In this document: positions 1 to 9,179 of the stretch, one piece after another
Layout: every line of letters begins with the position of its first letter
Position numbering within the stretch: the stretch's first letter is position 1
Assembly: GCF_016616095.2 (NCBI RefSeq)
Contig: NZ_CP067089.2
Coordinates: forward strand, 4,464,001-4,528,000
DNA: 64,000 nt
DNA from: Breznakiella homolactica
GTDB lineage: Bacteria; Spirochaetota; Spirochaetia; Treponematales; Breznakiellaceae
Direction: 5' to 3'
Program-made: the position numbers and the translations under genes
The notes under the pieces: model-generated
What the model was told of the DNA's origin: nothing
The model's database searches: none
What the model saw: the letters and a program-made list of their open reading frames with translations, nothing else

Positions 1-764
1 TCCCGGATTTCTGGATAAAAACAATCCAGGAAAAACGGGATGAGGAATGGAATCTGGGACTGCTATGGCATGAGCTGAACCAGCGCCGTCCCGGCGAAAA
101 AGTTATCGCCTACGCCGAATCCCATGACCAGGCTCTGGTAGGGGACAAGACCATCATGTTCCGTCTGGCTGGCCAGGAGATGTACTGGCATATGGATCTG
201 GCCTCGCGCAGTCCCGTCATTGACCGGGCCATGGCTCTCCACAAAATGATCCGGCTCATCAGCTGTTCCGCCGGCGGGGAAGGGTACTTAAACTTCATGG
301 GCAATGAATTCGGTCACCCCGACTGGATCGATTTTCCCCGGGAAGGCAACAGCTGGAGCTACCGGTATGCCTGCCGGAAATGGAGTCTGGCTGACAACCC
401 CGAGCTCCGGTATCAGTACCTCCGGCGTTTTGATGAGGAAATGATCCGCCTTATGCAGGATGGAGATATTCTGAATTATCCCAGTGAACTGCTTATCCAC
501 GACGAATCCGCCAAAATTCTGGTTTTCCGGAAAGGGCCCTTTCTGTTTTTCTTTAATTTTCATGTCAGCAGCGGCTATACCGCTCATATTCCCCTGGGCC
601 GCCCCGGGCAGTACAGGACGGTCCTTCATACGGATTGGAATATTTTCGGCGGCACAAATATCAATCTGCATGAAGACTTGCCATCCCATGGCGGTCGGGA
701 CGGAACCTTTCTGTTTCCCCGGCTCGGAAGCCGCTCCGCCGGCGTGTACCAGGAGTGGGGGTAG
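1..764 (+). CDS. glgB: 1,4-alpha-glucan branching enzyme, C-terminal part
   Basis: Only the 3' part is present. The reading frame is open from base 3 to the TAG at 762-764, and the gene begins before the window. The protein transfers alpha-1,4 glucan segments to alpha-1,6 branch points in glycogen synthesis. What shows this is the motif YAESHDQALVGDKTI near the start, then FMGNEFGHPDWIDFPREGN, both hallmarks of the eukaryote-like GH13 subfamily 8 branching enzymes, followed by a C-terminal beta-sandwich domain. The last residues (QEWG) and the stop codon fall inside a dispersed repeat that begins at about 751, so the natural C-terminus may have been replaced by repeat-encoded residues. The family assignment is firm; the symbol follows the family. 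Confidence 0.9.
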   Translation, partial: PDFWIKTIQEKRDEEWNLGLLWHELNQRRPGEKVIAYAESHDQALVGDKTIMFRLAGQEMYWHMDLASRSPVIDRAMALHKMIRLISCSAGGEGYLNFMGNEFGHPDWIDFPREGNSWSYRYACRKWSLADNPELRYQYLRRFDEEMIRLMQDGDILNYPSELLIHDESAKILVFRKGPFLFFFNFHVSSGYTAHIPLGRPGQYRTVLHTDWNIFGGTNINLHEDLPSHGGRDGTFLFPRLGSRSAGVYQEWG

Positions 765-1009
765 CGTAAGACTTGCCGCCTCTGCCGGCAAGTCTTTTAG
801 GAGTTTTGCCGAGCAAAACTCCACAAACAATTCGGCAAGGCTGGAGCGCAGGGGGAGCAGCCCTCCTGAGCGGGCAGCATTGAGCCGGCTGAGCCGGAAA
901 GCACCCGGGCTGTAACGGTAACGCCGTTTTTTTCCCGGCAGACCCCGCGGCACCGTCCCCGCCGGGTGTTTTCCGGTTTGAAAGACCCGGTGCTCCCCCA
1001 TATATTGTT
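751..1009 (+). repeat. Composite intergenic element C, copy 1
   Basis: This stretch of about 260 bp recurs at 22755-23016 (same strand) and 28231-28560 (opposite strand). In order it holds AGTGGGGGYAGCGTAAG, a hairpin GACTTGCCG/CGGCAAGTC followed by TTTT, a second hairpin AGGAGTTTTGC/GCAAAACTCC, the phrase CGGCAAGGCTGGAGCG, and then an imperfect palindrome with arms around GCCGGAAAGCACCCGGG and GGGTGTTTTCCGG. It ends in GACCCGGTGCTCCCCCATATATTGTT. The first hairpin could terminate glgB transcription. There is no coding potential beyond chance frames. Confidence 0.85.
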
Positions 1010-1043
1010 GACCGATAGTCTGCCTGCACCGTATAGTAAATGT
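1010..1043 (+). promoter_or_regulatory. Candidate promoter with leaderless start for the 1044 gene
   Basis: TTGACC (1008-1013), which overlaps the end of element C, and TATAGT (1032-1037) are 18 nt apart. The expected transcription start is within a base or two of the ATG at 1044. No Shine-Dalgarno sequence precedes that ATG, which fits a leaderless mRNA. Confidence 0.5.
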
Positions 1044-2750
1044 ATGGAAGACGGCGGTGTTTTTAACCGGTTGGTATCGGAACTATCCCTAAGTGAACGG
1101 GGCAGGCTGCTTTCGAAGCTCAATTCCCATTCGGAATTAACCCAGGAACCGCTGTATGTTGAGGAAAAAGGCACCGCTGCCCTGGATATAAAGCAGCAGT
1201 ATGAAAAAACTCCCTGGTATATGCGGCTTTTTTACCTCATCGTCGGTATTTTTAAAAGTAAGACCCCTGAAAGTGTGTTTGAGGACCGGCTTGTGGCCAG
1301 ACTGGGAGCTATTATCGATGACAAAAGTCCCGGCTTATACGACTACCGCCGGGAACTGCTGCTTCCCGACTTCCAGAAAGAACTCGTAGGATTAAAGGAA
1401 AATTCCCGTTTTTTCTATAATGCCCTGGATGTAAGCGTAAACAGGGATAAGGGCGCTTTTTTCGTTTTCCTGGCATCCCTGGAAATGCCGGAAATCCATA
1501 AACAGCTCAGTGAAGATACCGATCCGCTCACTATCGCCCGGAGCAATCCCGGGAGTTCCGAATCCGAAGTACACCAGAAGTCGCTCCGGACCATGGAGAA
1601 TATCCTCAATTCCATTACCGATGATCAGCGGGGCGTGATGTACTACAATGCCCGGTCCCTCTATTGTCTCAAGGAACTGTCCTCGTTTCTCTTTGACCGG
1701 ATCGTAAACGCCTTCAGTTTTGAGCCTTCCGCAGCGGGCCCTGCCTGCGCGGTCCGGCTTGTCCGGGACCAGCTGGTTTCGCTCAACAATGTTCTGTATT
1801 CGATGTCCCACGTTCCGTCCATGCCGCTCCTGGAATCCCTTTTCGTTTTTATGCTCCAGGATCACATGGGCGATGTGGTCTTTGATGTGGAGTCGGAAAT
1901 AAAAACCCTCCTGTCCCGGGCAGAGGTTTCCCTGGGCGGCATCCGGCGGTTCAATAAAACGGTTCCGCTAACGCTGATAATCCGCTGCGCTGTCCGGAAC
2001 ATGGCCCTTTCCCCGAAGGCCATTCCCGGCGGGGAGGACTGGTTCGCGGTATACCGGGATTACTGGAAAAAACAGATTGACGACCAGTACCGCGAATTTG
2101 CCAAAACCCGGAAACAGAAAAACCTGGCGGAGGCGTTTAAGCAGTTTCTTATGGGCACCGACCTGAAACCTTTGGCCAATGCCGCTTCGGATTCCGATCC
2201 CGACCGGATCACTGTCGCCGGAGCCCTGGGACTTTCATTTTTGGCCGCCTTTCATACGACAATATTCTCCAGGGATCTCAACAAGGTACTCCGGCCCATA
2301 CTGCTGGACGGGGAGTTTTATAAACGGGAAAACAGGACGGAATTCACCGAAGCCTATAACGACCTGATGAAGCTGGACGACACCGTTTCTAAATTCGACT
2401 CGAAACTTTCGGCGGAGGGGGACTATGGAAAACGGTACGCGACGGCCAAGGGCGAGATCGCTTCCCTGCCGATAAAACGCCGGAAGATTCAGAATGTGGT
2501 GCAGGAAGCGTCGGAGGAATCCCTCCGCATAATTGATACCGCCCGGCGGGCGATGAAAACCCTGATACAGGTGCTCAACGGAATCCTTAAAAAGGATCCC
2601 ACGGGGCACTTCGATACCCTTTCCAATTTGGCATCCTTCACCGGCAAGAACACGCCCCTGTTTACCGATTCCATCGAGGATACCCTTGACAAGCTCGAAA
2701 AAGCCCTGAATCTTTTGGATGAGGTAAATATCCTCGAAGTAGGGAAATAA
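1044..2750 (+). CDS. Conserved spirochaete-type hypothetical protein, 568 residues
   Basis: I do not recognise a characterised family. It may belong to a spirochaete-restricted family of unknown function, DUF5312-like, but this is only an impression. The protein is soluble-looking, with no signal peptide and no clear membrane segment. It is rich in charged helices and has a long helical C-terminal part (RRKIQNVVQEASEES, then DTLDKLEKALNLLDEVNIL). The ATG at 1044 was chosen because the longer frame starting at 966 would run through repeat element C and because a -10 box ends just upstream. The next gene starts 2 bp after the stop, so the two are probably cotranscribed. Confidence 0.75.
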   Translation: MEDGGVFNRLVSELSLSERGRLLSKLNSHSELTQEPLYVEEKGTAALDIKQQYEKTPWYMRLFYLIVGIFKSKTPESVFEDRLVARLGAIIDDKSPGLYDYRRELLLPDFQKELVGLKENSRFFYNALDVSVNRDKGAFFVFLASLEMPEIHKQLSEDTDPLTIARSNPGSSESEVHQKSLRTMENILNSITDDQRGVMYYNARSLYCLKELSSFLFDRIVNAFSFEPSAAGPACAVRLVRDQLVSLNNVLYSMSHVPSMPLLESLFVFMLQDHMGDVVFDVESEIKTLLSRAEVSLGGIRRFNKTVPLTLIIRCAVRNMALSPKAIPGGEDWFAVYRDYWKKQIDDQYREFAKTRKQKNLAEAFKQFLMGTDLKPLANAASDSDPDRITVAGALGLSFLAAFHTTIFSRDLNKVLRPILLDGEFYKRENRTEFTEAYNDLMKLDDTVSKFDSKLSAEGDYGKRYATAKGEIASLPIKRRKIQNVVQEASEESLRIIDTARRAMKTLIQVLNGILKKDPTGHFDTLSNLASFTGKNTPLFTDSIEDTLDKLEKALNLLDEVNILEVGK

Positions 2751-2751
2751 C

Positions 2752-3552
2752 ATGCATCTGCACCCATTTACACTCTCATTTTCCGGGGCGCCGCTTCAGG
2801 CGCGGTTCCCGTTTTATTTTGACGGACAGCGGCCGGAGGGAATTTCCTGCGCTCTTTCCTCCCGCCCCGCGGGGAGTATGGCGTATTCCCGGGAAGACGG
2901 CGGCCGGGAGCGCGCTGTTTTTTTCCGGTCCCTGGGATTTGATCCCGAAAAGGTTTACTCCTGCGCGCAGGTTCATTCCCGGGATACGGCTGCGGTGGAG
3001 CCCGGAACTCCCAATACCCGGCCCCGGGTTGACGGGCTGGCTGCCTCCCGGGATCTCCTGCGGGGAGGAACCGCCCTGTCGGTAACCGTAGCCGACTGTC
3101 TTCCGGTTTTCCTCTGGGACAGCGAACACGGTGCCTGCGCCGTTCTTCATTCGGGATGGAAGGGGACCGGCATTGCCCGGAACGCCCTGGCGCTTATGGC
3201 GGAACGCTGGCAGACCCGGCCCGCCGCGGTCGCCGCGGTTCTGGGGCCCTGTATCCGGTCCTGCTGCTACCGTGTCGATGGGGAGCGGGCCCGTGTTTTT
3301 GAGGATGAATTCGGAGGGCACGGGGGCGATTATCCCCTGGGGCCGGTGGTGAGAAAGGAGCCGGCCCCTGACGAAAACGGTTTTTTATGGTACCTTGACC
3401 TCCAGGCGGCGAATGCCCGGATTCTGGCGGCAGCCGGGGTCCGGAATCTGGCGTACTGTGAGGACTGTACCTTCACGGATGAGCGCCTCGGTTCCTTCCG
3501 CAGGGAAGGTCCCGAATATACCCGCATGGCCGCCGTAATAGGTTATTTCTGA
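2752..3552 (+). CDS. YfiH/PgeF family purine nucleoside phosphorylase / polyphenol oxidase-like protein
   Basis: A 266-residue protein of the multicopper-polyphenol-oxidase (Cu-oxidase_4) family, also known as YfiH, YlmD or LACC1-like. Members act on purine nucleosides (phosphorylase and deaminase activities), and E. coli PgeF cleaves off-pathway peptidoglycan precursors. The metal and catalytic His/Cys/His signature is visible: QVHSRDT near residue 78, VADCLPVFLWD near 118, LHSGWKGTGIARNAL near 135, and GPCIRSCCYRV near 165. AGGGA lies 7 nt upstream of the start. It follows the previous gene by one base and precedes argS by 15 bp. The precise substrate cannot be told from sequence. Confidence 0.88.
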   Translation: MHLHPFTLSFSGAPLQARFPFYFDGQRPEGISCALSSRPAGSMAYSREDGGRERAVFFRSLGFDPEKVYSCAQVHSRDTAAVEPGTPNTRPRVDGLAASRDLLRGGTALSVTVADCLPVFLWDSEHGACAVLHSGWKGTGIARNALALMAERWQTRPAAVAAVLGPCIRSCCYRVDGERARVFEDEFGGHGGDYPLGPVVRKEPAPDENGFLWYLDLQAANARILAAAGVRNLAYCEDCTFTDERLGSFRREGPEYTRMAAVIGYF

Positions 3553-3567
3553 CAGCAAGGAACACCA

Positions 3568-5322
3568 ATGGAAGATACCAAACAATTCTGGAAAAAACGG
3601 ATAGCCGAAACCCTGACCGAACTGGCCGGAGAAAACGGATCCGGCACGGTTATCGACGTCTCGCAGGTAGTGGCTGAAGTCCCGCCGAAACCCGAACTTG
3701 GGGACCTGGGGTTCCCGATGTTCAGTTTTGCGAAAATCCTCAGGAAAGGCCCGCCCCAGATCGCGCAGATCCTGGCGGAAAAACTGTCCGGCAGTCCCGC
3801 TCCGCGGGGAACCGCCGCCGCGGAAGGACCCTACGTGAACATACGGCTCAGCCGGCCGGATGAATCATCCGCCCTTCTTGCGGCGGTGCTGGATGAGAGC
3901 GGCGGTTTCGGCAGGCCCGGAACCCTGGACGGTTCCAGGATCATGGTCGAATTTTCCAGTCCCAATACCAACAAGCCGCTCCACCTGGGCCATCTCAGGA
4001 ACGATGTGCTCGGGGAAAGCATTTCCCGGATCCTCTCGGCCTGCGGCGCGGAACTGCGCAAAGTCTGCATCATCAACGACCGGGGAGTCCATATCTGCAA
4101 ATCCATGCTCGCCTATAAAGAATACGGGGAAGGCAAAACCCCCGAGTCCGAAGGTATGAAGAGCGACCATTTTGTGGGCCATTGGTACGTCAAATTCCAC
4201 CAGATTAGCAAAGAGGATCCCACCGCGGAAGAACGGGCCCAGGAACTGCTCCGCAAGTGGGAAGCCGGTGACCCGGAAACCGTTGAATTATGGAAGAAGA
4301 TGAACGCATGGGCTGTGGATGGTATGAAGGAAACCTACCGGCGTACGGGTGTTTCCTTTGACCAGTATTATTTTGAAAGCCAGACGTACCTCCTTGGCAA
4401 GGATGAAGTCCTCAAGGGCCTCGAAGCGGGCCTCTTCTACAAGGCTGAGGACGGTTCGATCTGGGTGGACCTCACCGAGGAAAAACTCGATAAAAAAGTG
4501 CTTCTCCGCAAGGACGGTACATCTCTTTACATTACCCAGGATATAGGCACCGCCATATCCCGGCAGAGGGACTGGCAATTTGACCGGCTCGTCTATGTGG
4601 TTGGTTCCGAACAGCAGTACCATTTCCAGGTGCTTTTCAAGCTGCTCGAAAAACTCGGATTCCTCTGGGCAAAGGACCTGTACCATCTGTCCTACGGTAT
4701 GGTCAATCTGCCCGACGGGAAGATGAAGAGCCGGGAAGGGACCGTGGTGGACGCCGACGACCTTCTGGATAAACTCAGCGCCATGGCCCTTGAGGAAATC
4801 CGCCAGAAGGACCGGGAAGCCGCCGTGGGGGACAGCGGGGACGTGGCTGAAAAAATTGCCCTGGGAGCGCTCCATTATTACCTGCTCCAGGTTTCTCCCT
4901 CTAAGGATATGCTTTTTAACCCGCAGGAATCCCTGGCGTTCAACGGCAATACCGGCCCGTATCTCCAGTACATGGGGGCCCGGATTTCCTCAATGCTGAA
5001 AAAAGAAGCCGGCAGTTCCGCCGCCGCTGGCGCTGTAAAGCCCGAACTCCTTTCCGGGGACGCCGAATGGGAGCTTGTAAAGACCCTGGGCAATTACCCC
5101 GCCGCGGTGGCGGAAGCCGCCGCGAAGATGGACCCATCCCTTATGGCGGTATATCTCTACGATCTTTCCAAAGGTTTCAGCCGGTTCTACCATGACTGTC
5201 CCATCCTGAACGCGGAAACCCCGGATCTGGCGGCCACCCGGCTTGCCCTGTCCCGGGGGGTGCTCCGGGTCCTCCGGGACGCCCTGGAACTGATCTGTAT
5301 ACCCTTCCTGGAATCAATGTAG
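3568..5322 (+). CDS. argS: Arginyl-tRNA synthetase
   Basis: A class I aminoacyl-tRNA synthetase of 584 residues that charges tRNA-Arg. It has an N-terminal Add-1-type domain, then the HIGH-like motif in PNTNKPLHLGHLRND (about residue 138). Next is the substrate and editing-insert region, then GMVNLPDGKMKSREGTVV, which stands in for the KMSKS loop as is usual for ArgRS. The C-terminal anticodon-binding helical domain includes FNGNTGPYLQYMGAR. AAGGA precedes the ATG. The length is normal and no key motif is missing. A palindromic element begins about 10 bp after the stop. Confidence 0.97.
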   Translation: MEDTKQFWKKRIAETLTELAGENGSGTVIDVSQVVAEVPPKPELGDLGFPMFSFAKILRKGPPQIAQILAEKLSGSPAPRGTAAAEGPYVNIRLSRPDESSALLAAVLDESGGFGRPGTLDGSRIMVEFSSPNTNKPLHLGHLRNDVLGESISRILSACGAELRKVCIINDRGVHICKSMLAYKEYGEGKTPESEGMKSDHFVGHWYVKFHQISKEDPTAEERAQELLRKWEAGDPETVELWKKMNAWAVDGMKETYRRTGVSFDQYYFESQTYLLGKDEVLKGLEAGLFYKAEDGSIWVDLTEEKLDKKVLLRKDGTSLYITQDIGTAISRQRDWQFDRLVYVVGSEQQYHFQVLFKLLEKLGFLWAKDLYHLSYGMVNLPDGKMKSREGTVVDADDLLDKLSAMALEEIRQKDREAAVGDSGDVAEKIALGALHYYLLQVSPSKDMLFNPQESLAFNGNTGPYLQYMGARISSMLKKEAGSSAAAGAVKPELLSGDAEWELVKTLGNYPAAVAEAAAKMDPSLMAVYLYDLSKGFSRFYHDCPILNAETPDLAATRLALSRGVLRVLRDALELICIPFLESM

Positions 5323-5332
5323 CACAACCGCC

Positions 5333-5533
5333 GCCGCAGGGCACCGGCGGTATGGAACGCACCGAAGCATGGTGGTGTAACGGAACAGGGGGTCCTGCCG
5401 CTGAGCACAGGGGTTGGCTCCTCGTCGGCCTTCGGCCTAGAAAGTCGCTCAACCCCTGTGCTCAGCGGCACCCCGCGCTGCCGTCACAGCCCCATGCTTC
5501 GATGCCTTTTCCCGGCAGTGGGTGCCCTGCGGC
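5333..5533 (-). repeat. Nested palindromic element A/B, locus 1
   Basis: Four nested layers are visible. The outer locus-specific arms are GCCGCAGGGCACC (5333-5345) and its complement at 5521-5533. The conserved A motif GAAGCATGG (5364-5372) faces CCATGCTTC (5492-5500). A perfect 20-bp locus-specific inverted repeat, GCCGCTGAGCACAGGGGTTG, lies at 5397-5416 and 5450-5469. The conserved core B occupies 5417-5449 (GCTCCTCGTCGGCC, then GGCCTAGAAAGTCGCT). Core orientation is opposite to locus 2, so the element is given on the minus strand by analogy. Confidence 0.85.
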
Positions 5534-5704
5534 GGGCGGCCTTGTTGGGGAGGGGTCGGTGCGGGAGGACGATGTGTATTGGGCGCAGCGCCTGAGCCGG
5601 GATTGGTTACCGCCCCCCGGACCCCGCTATGGCAGCGCCACCCGGTCACAGCCCCAAACCCTCCCGGAAACAGCCTTCGCCACCCAACACCCCCGAAAAA
5701 GCAG
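5534..5704. other. Gene-free, G+C-rich joint between two facing palindromic elements
   Basis: No credible gene is present. The sequence is rich in C/G runs and weak inverted repeats. Its right end (CCTCCCGG ... CCCCCGAAAAAGCAG) resembles the sequence left of locus 4 (CCTCCCAT ... CCCCGCCAAAGCAG, 28611-28635). Its left end, read on the other strand, shows partial similarity to the same flank. It therefore looks like the flanks of two oppositely oriented element copies abutting each other. Confidence 0.5.
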
Positions 5705-5900
5705 GGCGCCTGCATTACACCCGAGAACCGGCACAGAAGCATGATGTAAAAAGGTACCACGGGGTGTCAGAGGATTACGGGTATGAGCGACTTTCGAGGC
5801 CGCAGGCCGACACGGAGCCATACCCGTAATCCTCTGACAGGACCCCCGGACCTCGTTCCCCCATGCTTCTGTGCCGCCTGCCGAATATAATGCAGGCGCC
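5705..5900 (+). repeat. Nested palindromic element A/B, locus 2
   Basis: Outer locus-specific arms GGCGCCTGCATTA (5705-5717) and TAATGCAGGCGCC (5888-5900) are perfect. Conserved A motif GGCACAGAAGCATG (5730-5743) faces CATGCTTCTGTGCC (5862-5875). A perfect 21-bp inner arm pair (5765-5785 and 5819-5839) is unrelated to that of locus 1. Core B lies between them in reverse orientation (5786-5818: AGCGACTTTCGAGGCC, then GGCCGACACGGAGC). It ends 13 bp before the -35 box of the rplU promoter. Confidence 0.87.
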
Positions 5901-5913
5901 CTGATTCCCCGTA

Positions 5914-5943
5914 TTGACCTTGGAAACTTTTTCGGTGTATAAA
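5914..5943 (+). promoter_or_regulatory. Candidate sigma-70 promoter of the rplU operon
   Basis: TTGACC (5914-5919) and TATAAA (5938-5943) are separated by 18 nt. The predicted leader is about 27 nt and carries AAGGA upstream of the rplU ATG at 5977. Confidence 0.6.
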
Positions 5944-5976
5944 ATAGTACTACTCGTACCATAAGGATAATCGTTC

Positions 5977-6288
5977 ATGTACGCATTGATGGAATTTAAA
6001 GGAAAACAGTACAAAGCTGAAAAAGGCGCCCTTCTGAAGGTTGACAGAATCGACGCGGAGGCGGGAACCGCCATTGATATTGACTCGGTGCTCCTCGTTT
6101 CCGGGGACTCGATTTCCGTGGGAAGCCCCTACGTTAAGGGTGTTAAGGTTTCCGCAGTGGTTGAGGACCATAAAAAGGACCCCAAGATCATTGTTTTCAA
6201 ATACAAATCCAAAAAGGACTACCGCCGGAAACACGGTCACCGTCAGCAGTATTCCTATATCAGAATACAGGAAATCGTCGGAGCGTAA
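5977..6288 (+). CDS. rplU: 50S ribosomal protein L21
   Basis: A 103-residue large-subunit protein that binds 23S rRNA. It starts MYALMEFKGKQYKAEKG and contains VLLVSGD and the C-terminal basic signature KKDYRRKHGHRQQYSYIRI, all typical of bacterial L21. It has normal length and is the first gene of a classic operon with prp and rpmA. The predicted promoter lies just upstream and AAGGA precedes the ATG. Confidence 0.97.
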   Translation: MYALMEFKGKQYKAEKGALLKVDRIDAEAGTAIDIDSVLLVSGDSISVGSPYVKGVKVSAVVEDHKKDPKIIVFKYKSKKDYRRKHGHRQQYSYIRIQEIVGA

Positions 6289-6294
6289 CCCGAT

Positions 6295-6633
6295 ATGATT
6301 ACCGTCGACGCGGTCCTGGATGAGGCGGGGTTGTTGAAATCCTGCCGTGTTTCGGGCCACGCCGGAGCGGGGCCCCGCGGCGGGGATATTGTCTGCGCCG
6401 CGGTTTCAGTCTTAACCAGGACAGCCCTGCAGATCCTTTCCAATAGGGAAGGGATAACAGTCCGGGCCGGCGCTCCGGAACGGGGCGCTTTCTGGATTGA
6501 AACCGAGTATACCGGGGAAGGGGAGGTTTTCCTTTCCGCGGCGGGAGTTTTTCTTATCGAAGGACTCCGGTCGGTTTCCCGGGAATACCCGGACCATTGC
6601 ACTATGACTATACATACCGAACGGAGGAACTAA
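6295..6633 (+). CDS. prp: Ribosomal-processing cysteine protease Prp (YsxB family)
   Basis: A 112-residue protein between rplU and rpmA. In Firmicutes the homologue removes an N-terminal extension of L27. The active-site pair is visible in [19 protein letters not shown] (His about residue 22, Cys about residue 34). Position and length are standard. The neighbouring L27 has no extension with a cleavage motif, so the substrate here is unclear. It starts 6 bp after rplU. Confidence 0.9.
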   Translation: MITVDAVLDEAGLLKSCRVSGHAGAGPRGGDIVCAAVSVLTRTALQILSNREGITVRAGAPERGAFWIETEYTGEGEVFLSAAGVFLIEGLRSVSREYPDHCTMTIHTERRN

Positions 6634-6634
6634 T

Positions 6635-6898
6635 ATGGCACGGAAGAAAGGCGGCAGCGGCGCAAAAAACGGACGTGACTCAAATCCCCAGTATCTGGGC
6701 GTTAAAGCATACGGCGGAACCAATGTAAAAGCGGGAACCATCATTGTCCGGCAGCGGGGAACAAAGATCCATCCCGGACCCAATGTGGGCTGCGGCGGTG
6801 ATTATACCCTTTTTGCCCTGGTTGACGGAACGGTTTCCTTCAGCGAACGCCGGGGCCGGAAGCTCGCCGGGGTTATTCCTGCGGCTTCCGCGGAATAG
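6635..6898 (+). CDS. rpmA: 50S ribosomal protein L27
   Basis: An 87-residue large-subunit protein whose N-terminus reaches toward the peptidyl-transferase centre. [19 protein letters not shown] and [11 protein letters not shown] are diagnostic. GGAGG lies upstream of the ATG. The in-frame sequence above it meets a TGA at 6605 with no other start codon, so the mature-type N-terminus is encoded directly. It starts one base after the prp stop. Confidence 0.97.
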   Translation: MARKKGGSGAKNGRDSNPQYLGVKAYGGTNVKAGTIIVRQRGTKIHPGPNVGCGGDYTLFALVDGTVSFSERRGRKLAGVIPAASAE

Positions 6899-6948
6899 CA
6901 GAGGATTTCCATCGGATTTCCGGGTTTTATGTTTGGGTTGAATGAATG

Positions 6949-6980
6949 CGGCGCGCCCCGGGGCGTGCCGTTTGTGTTTA
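6949..6980 (+). terminator. GC-rich hairpin between rpmA and obgE
   Basis: CGGCGCGCCCC (6949-6959) pairs with GGGGCGTGCCG (6960-6970) with one G-U pair and is followed by TTTGTGTTTA. It may be a weak terminator or attenuator inside the operon. Confidence 0.5.
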
Positions 6981-6981
6981 A

Positions 6982-9178
<2,197 letters not shown>

Positions 9179-9179
<1 letters not shown>

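Noticed and set aside
288-1001. Long minus-strand open frame opposite glgB and element C
   Set aside because: It is the shadow of the coding frame of glgB and runs through repeat sequence; composition fits the plus-strand gene.
5323-5976. CRISPR array or rRNA-type structure
   Set aside because: The repeats are inverted and nested, not direct repeats with spacers, and no rRNA sequence is present.
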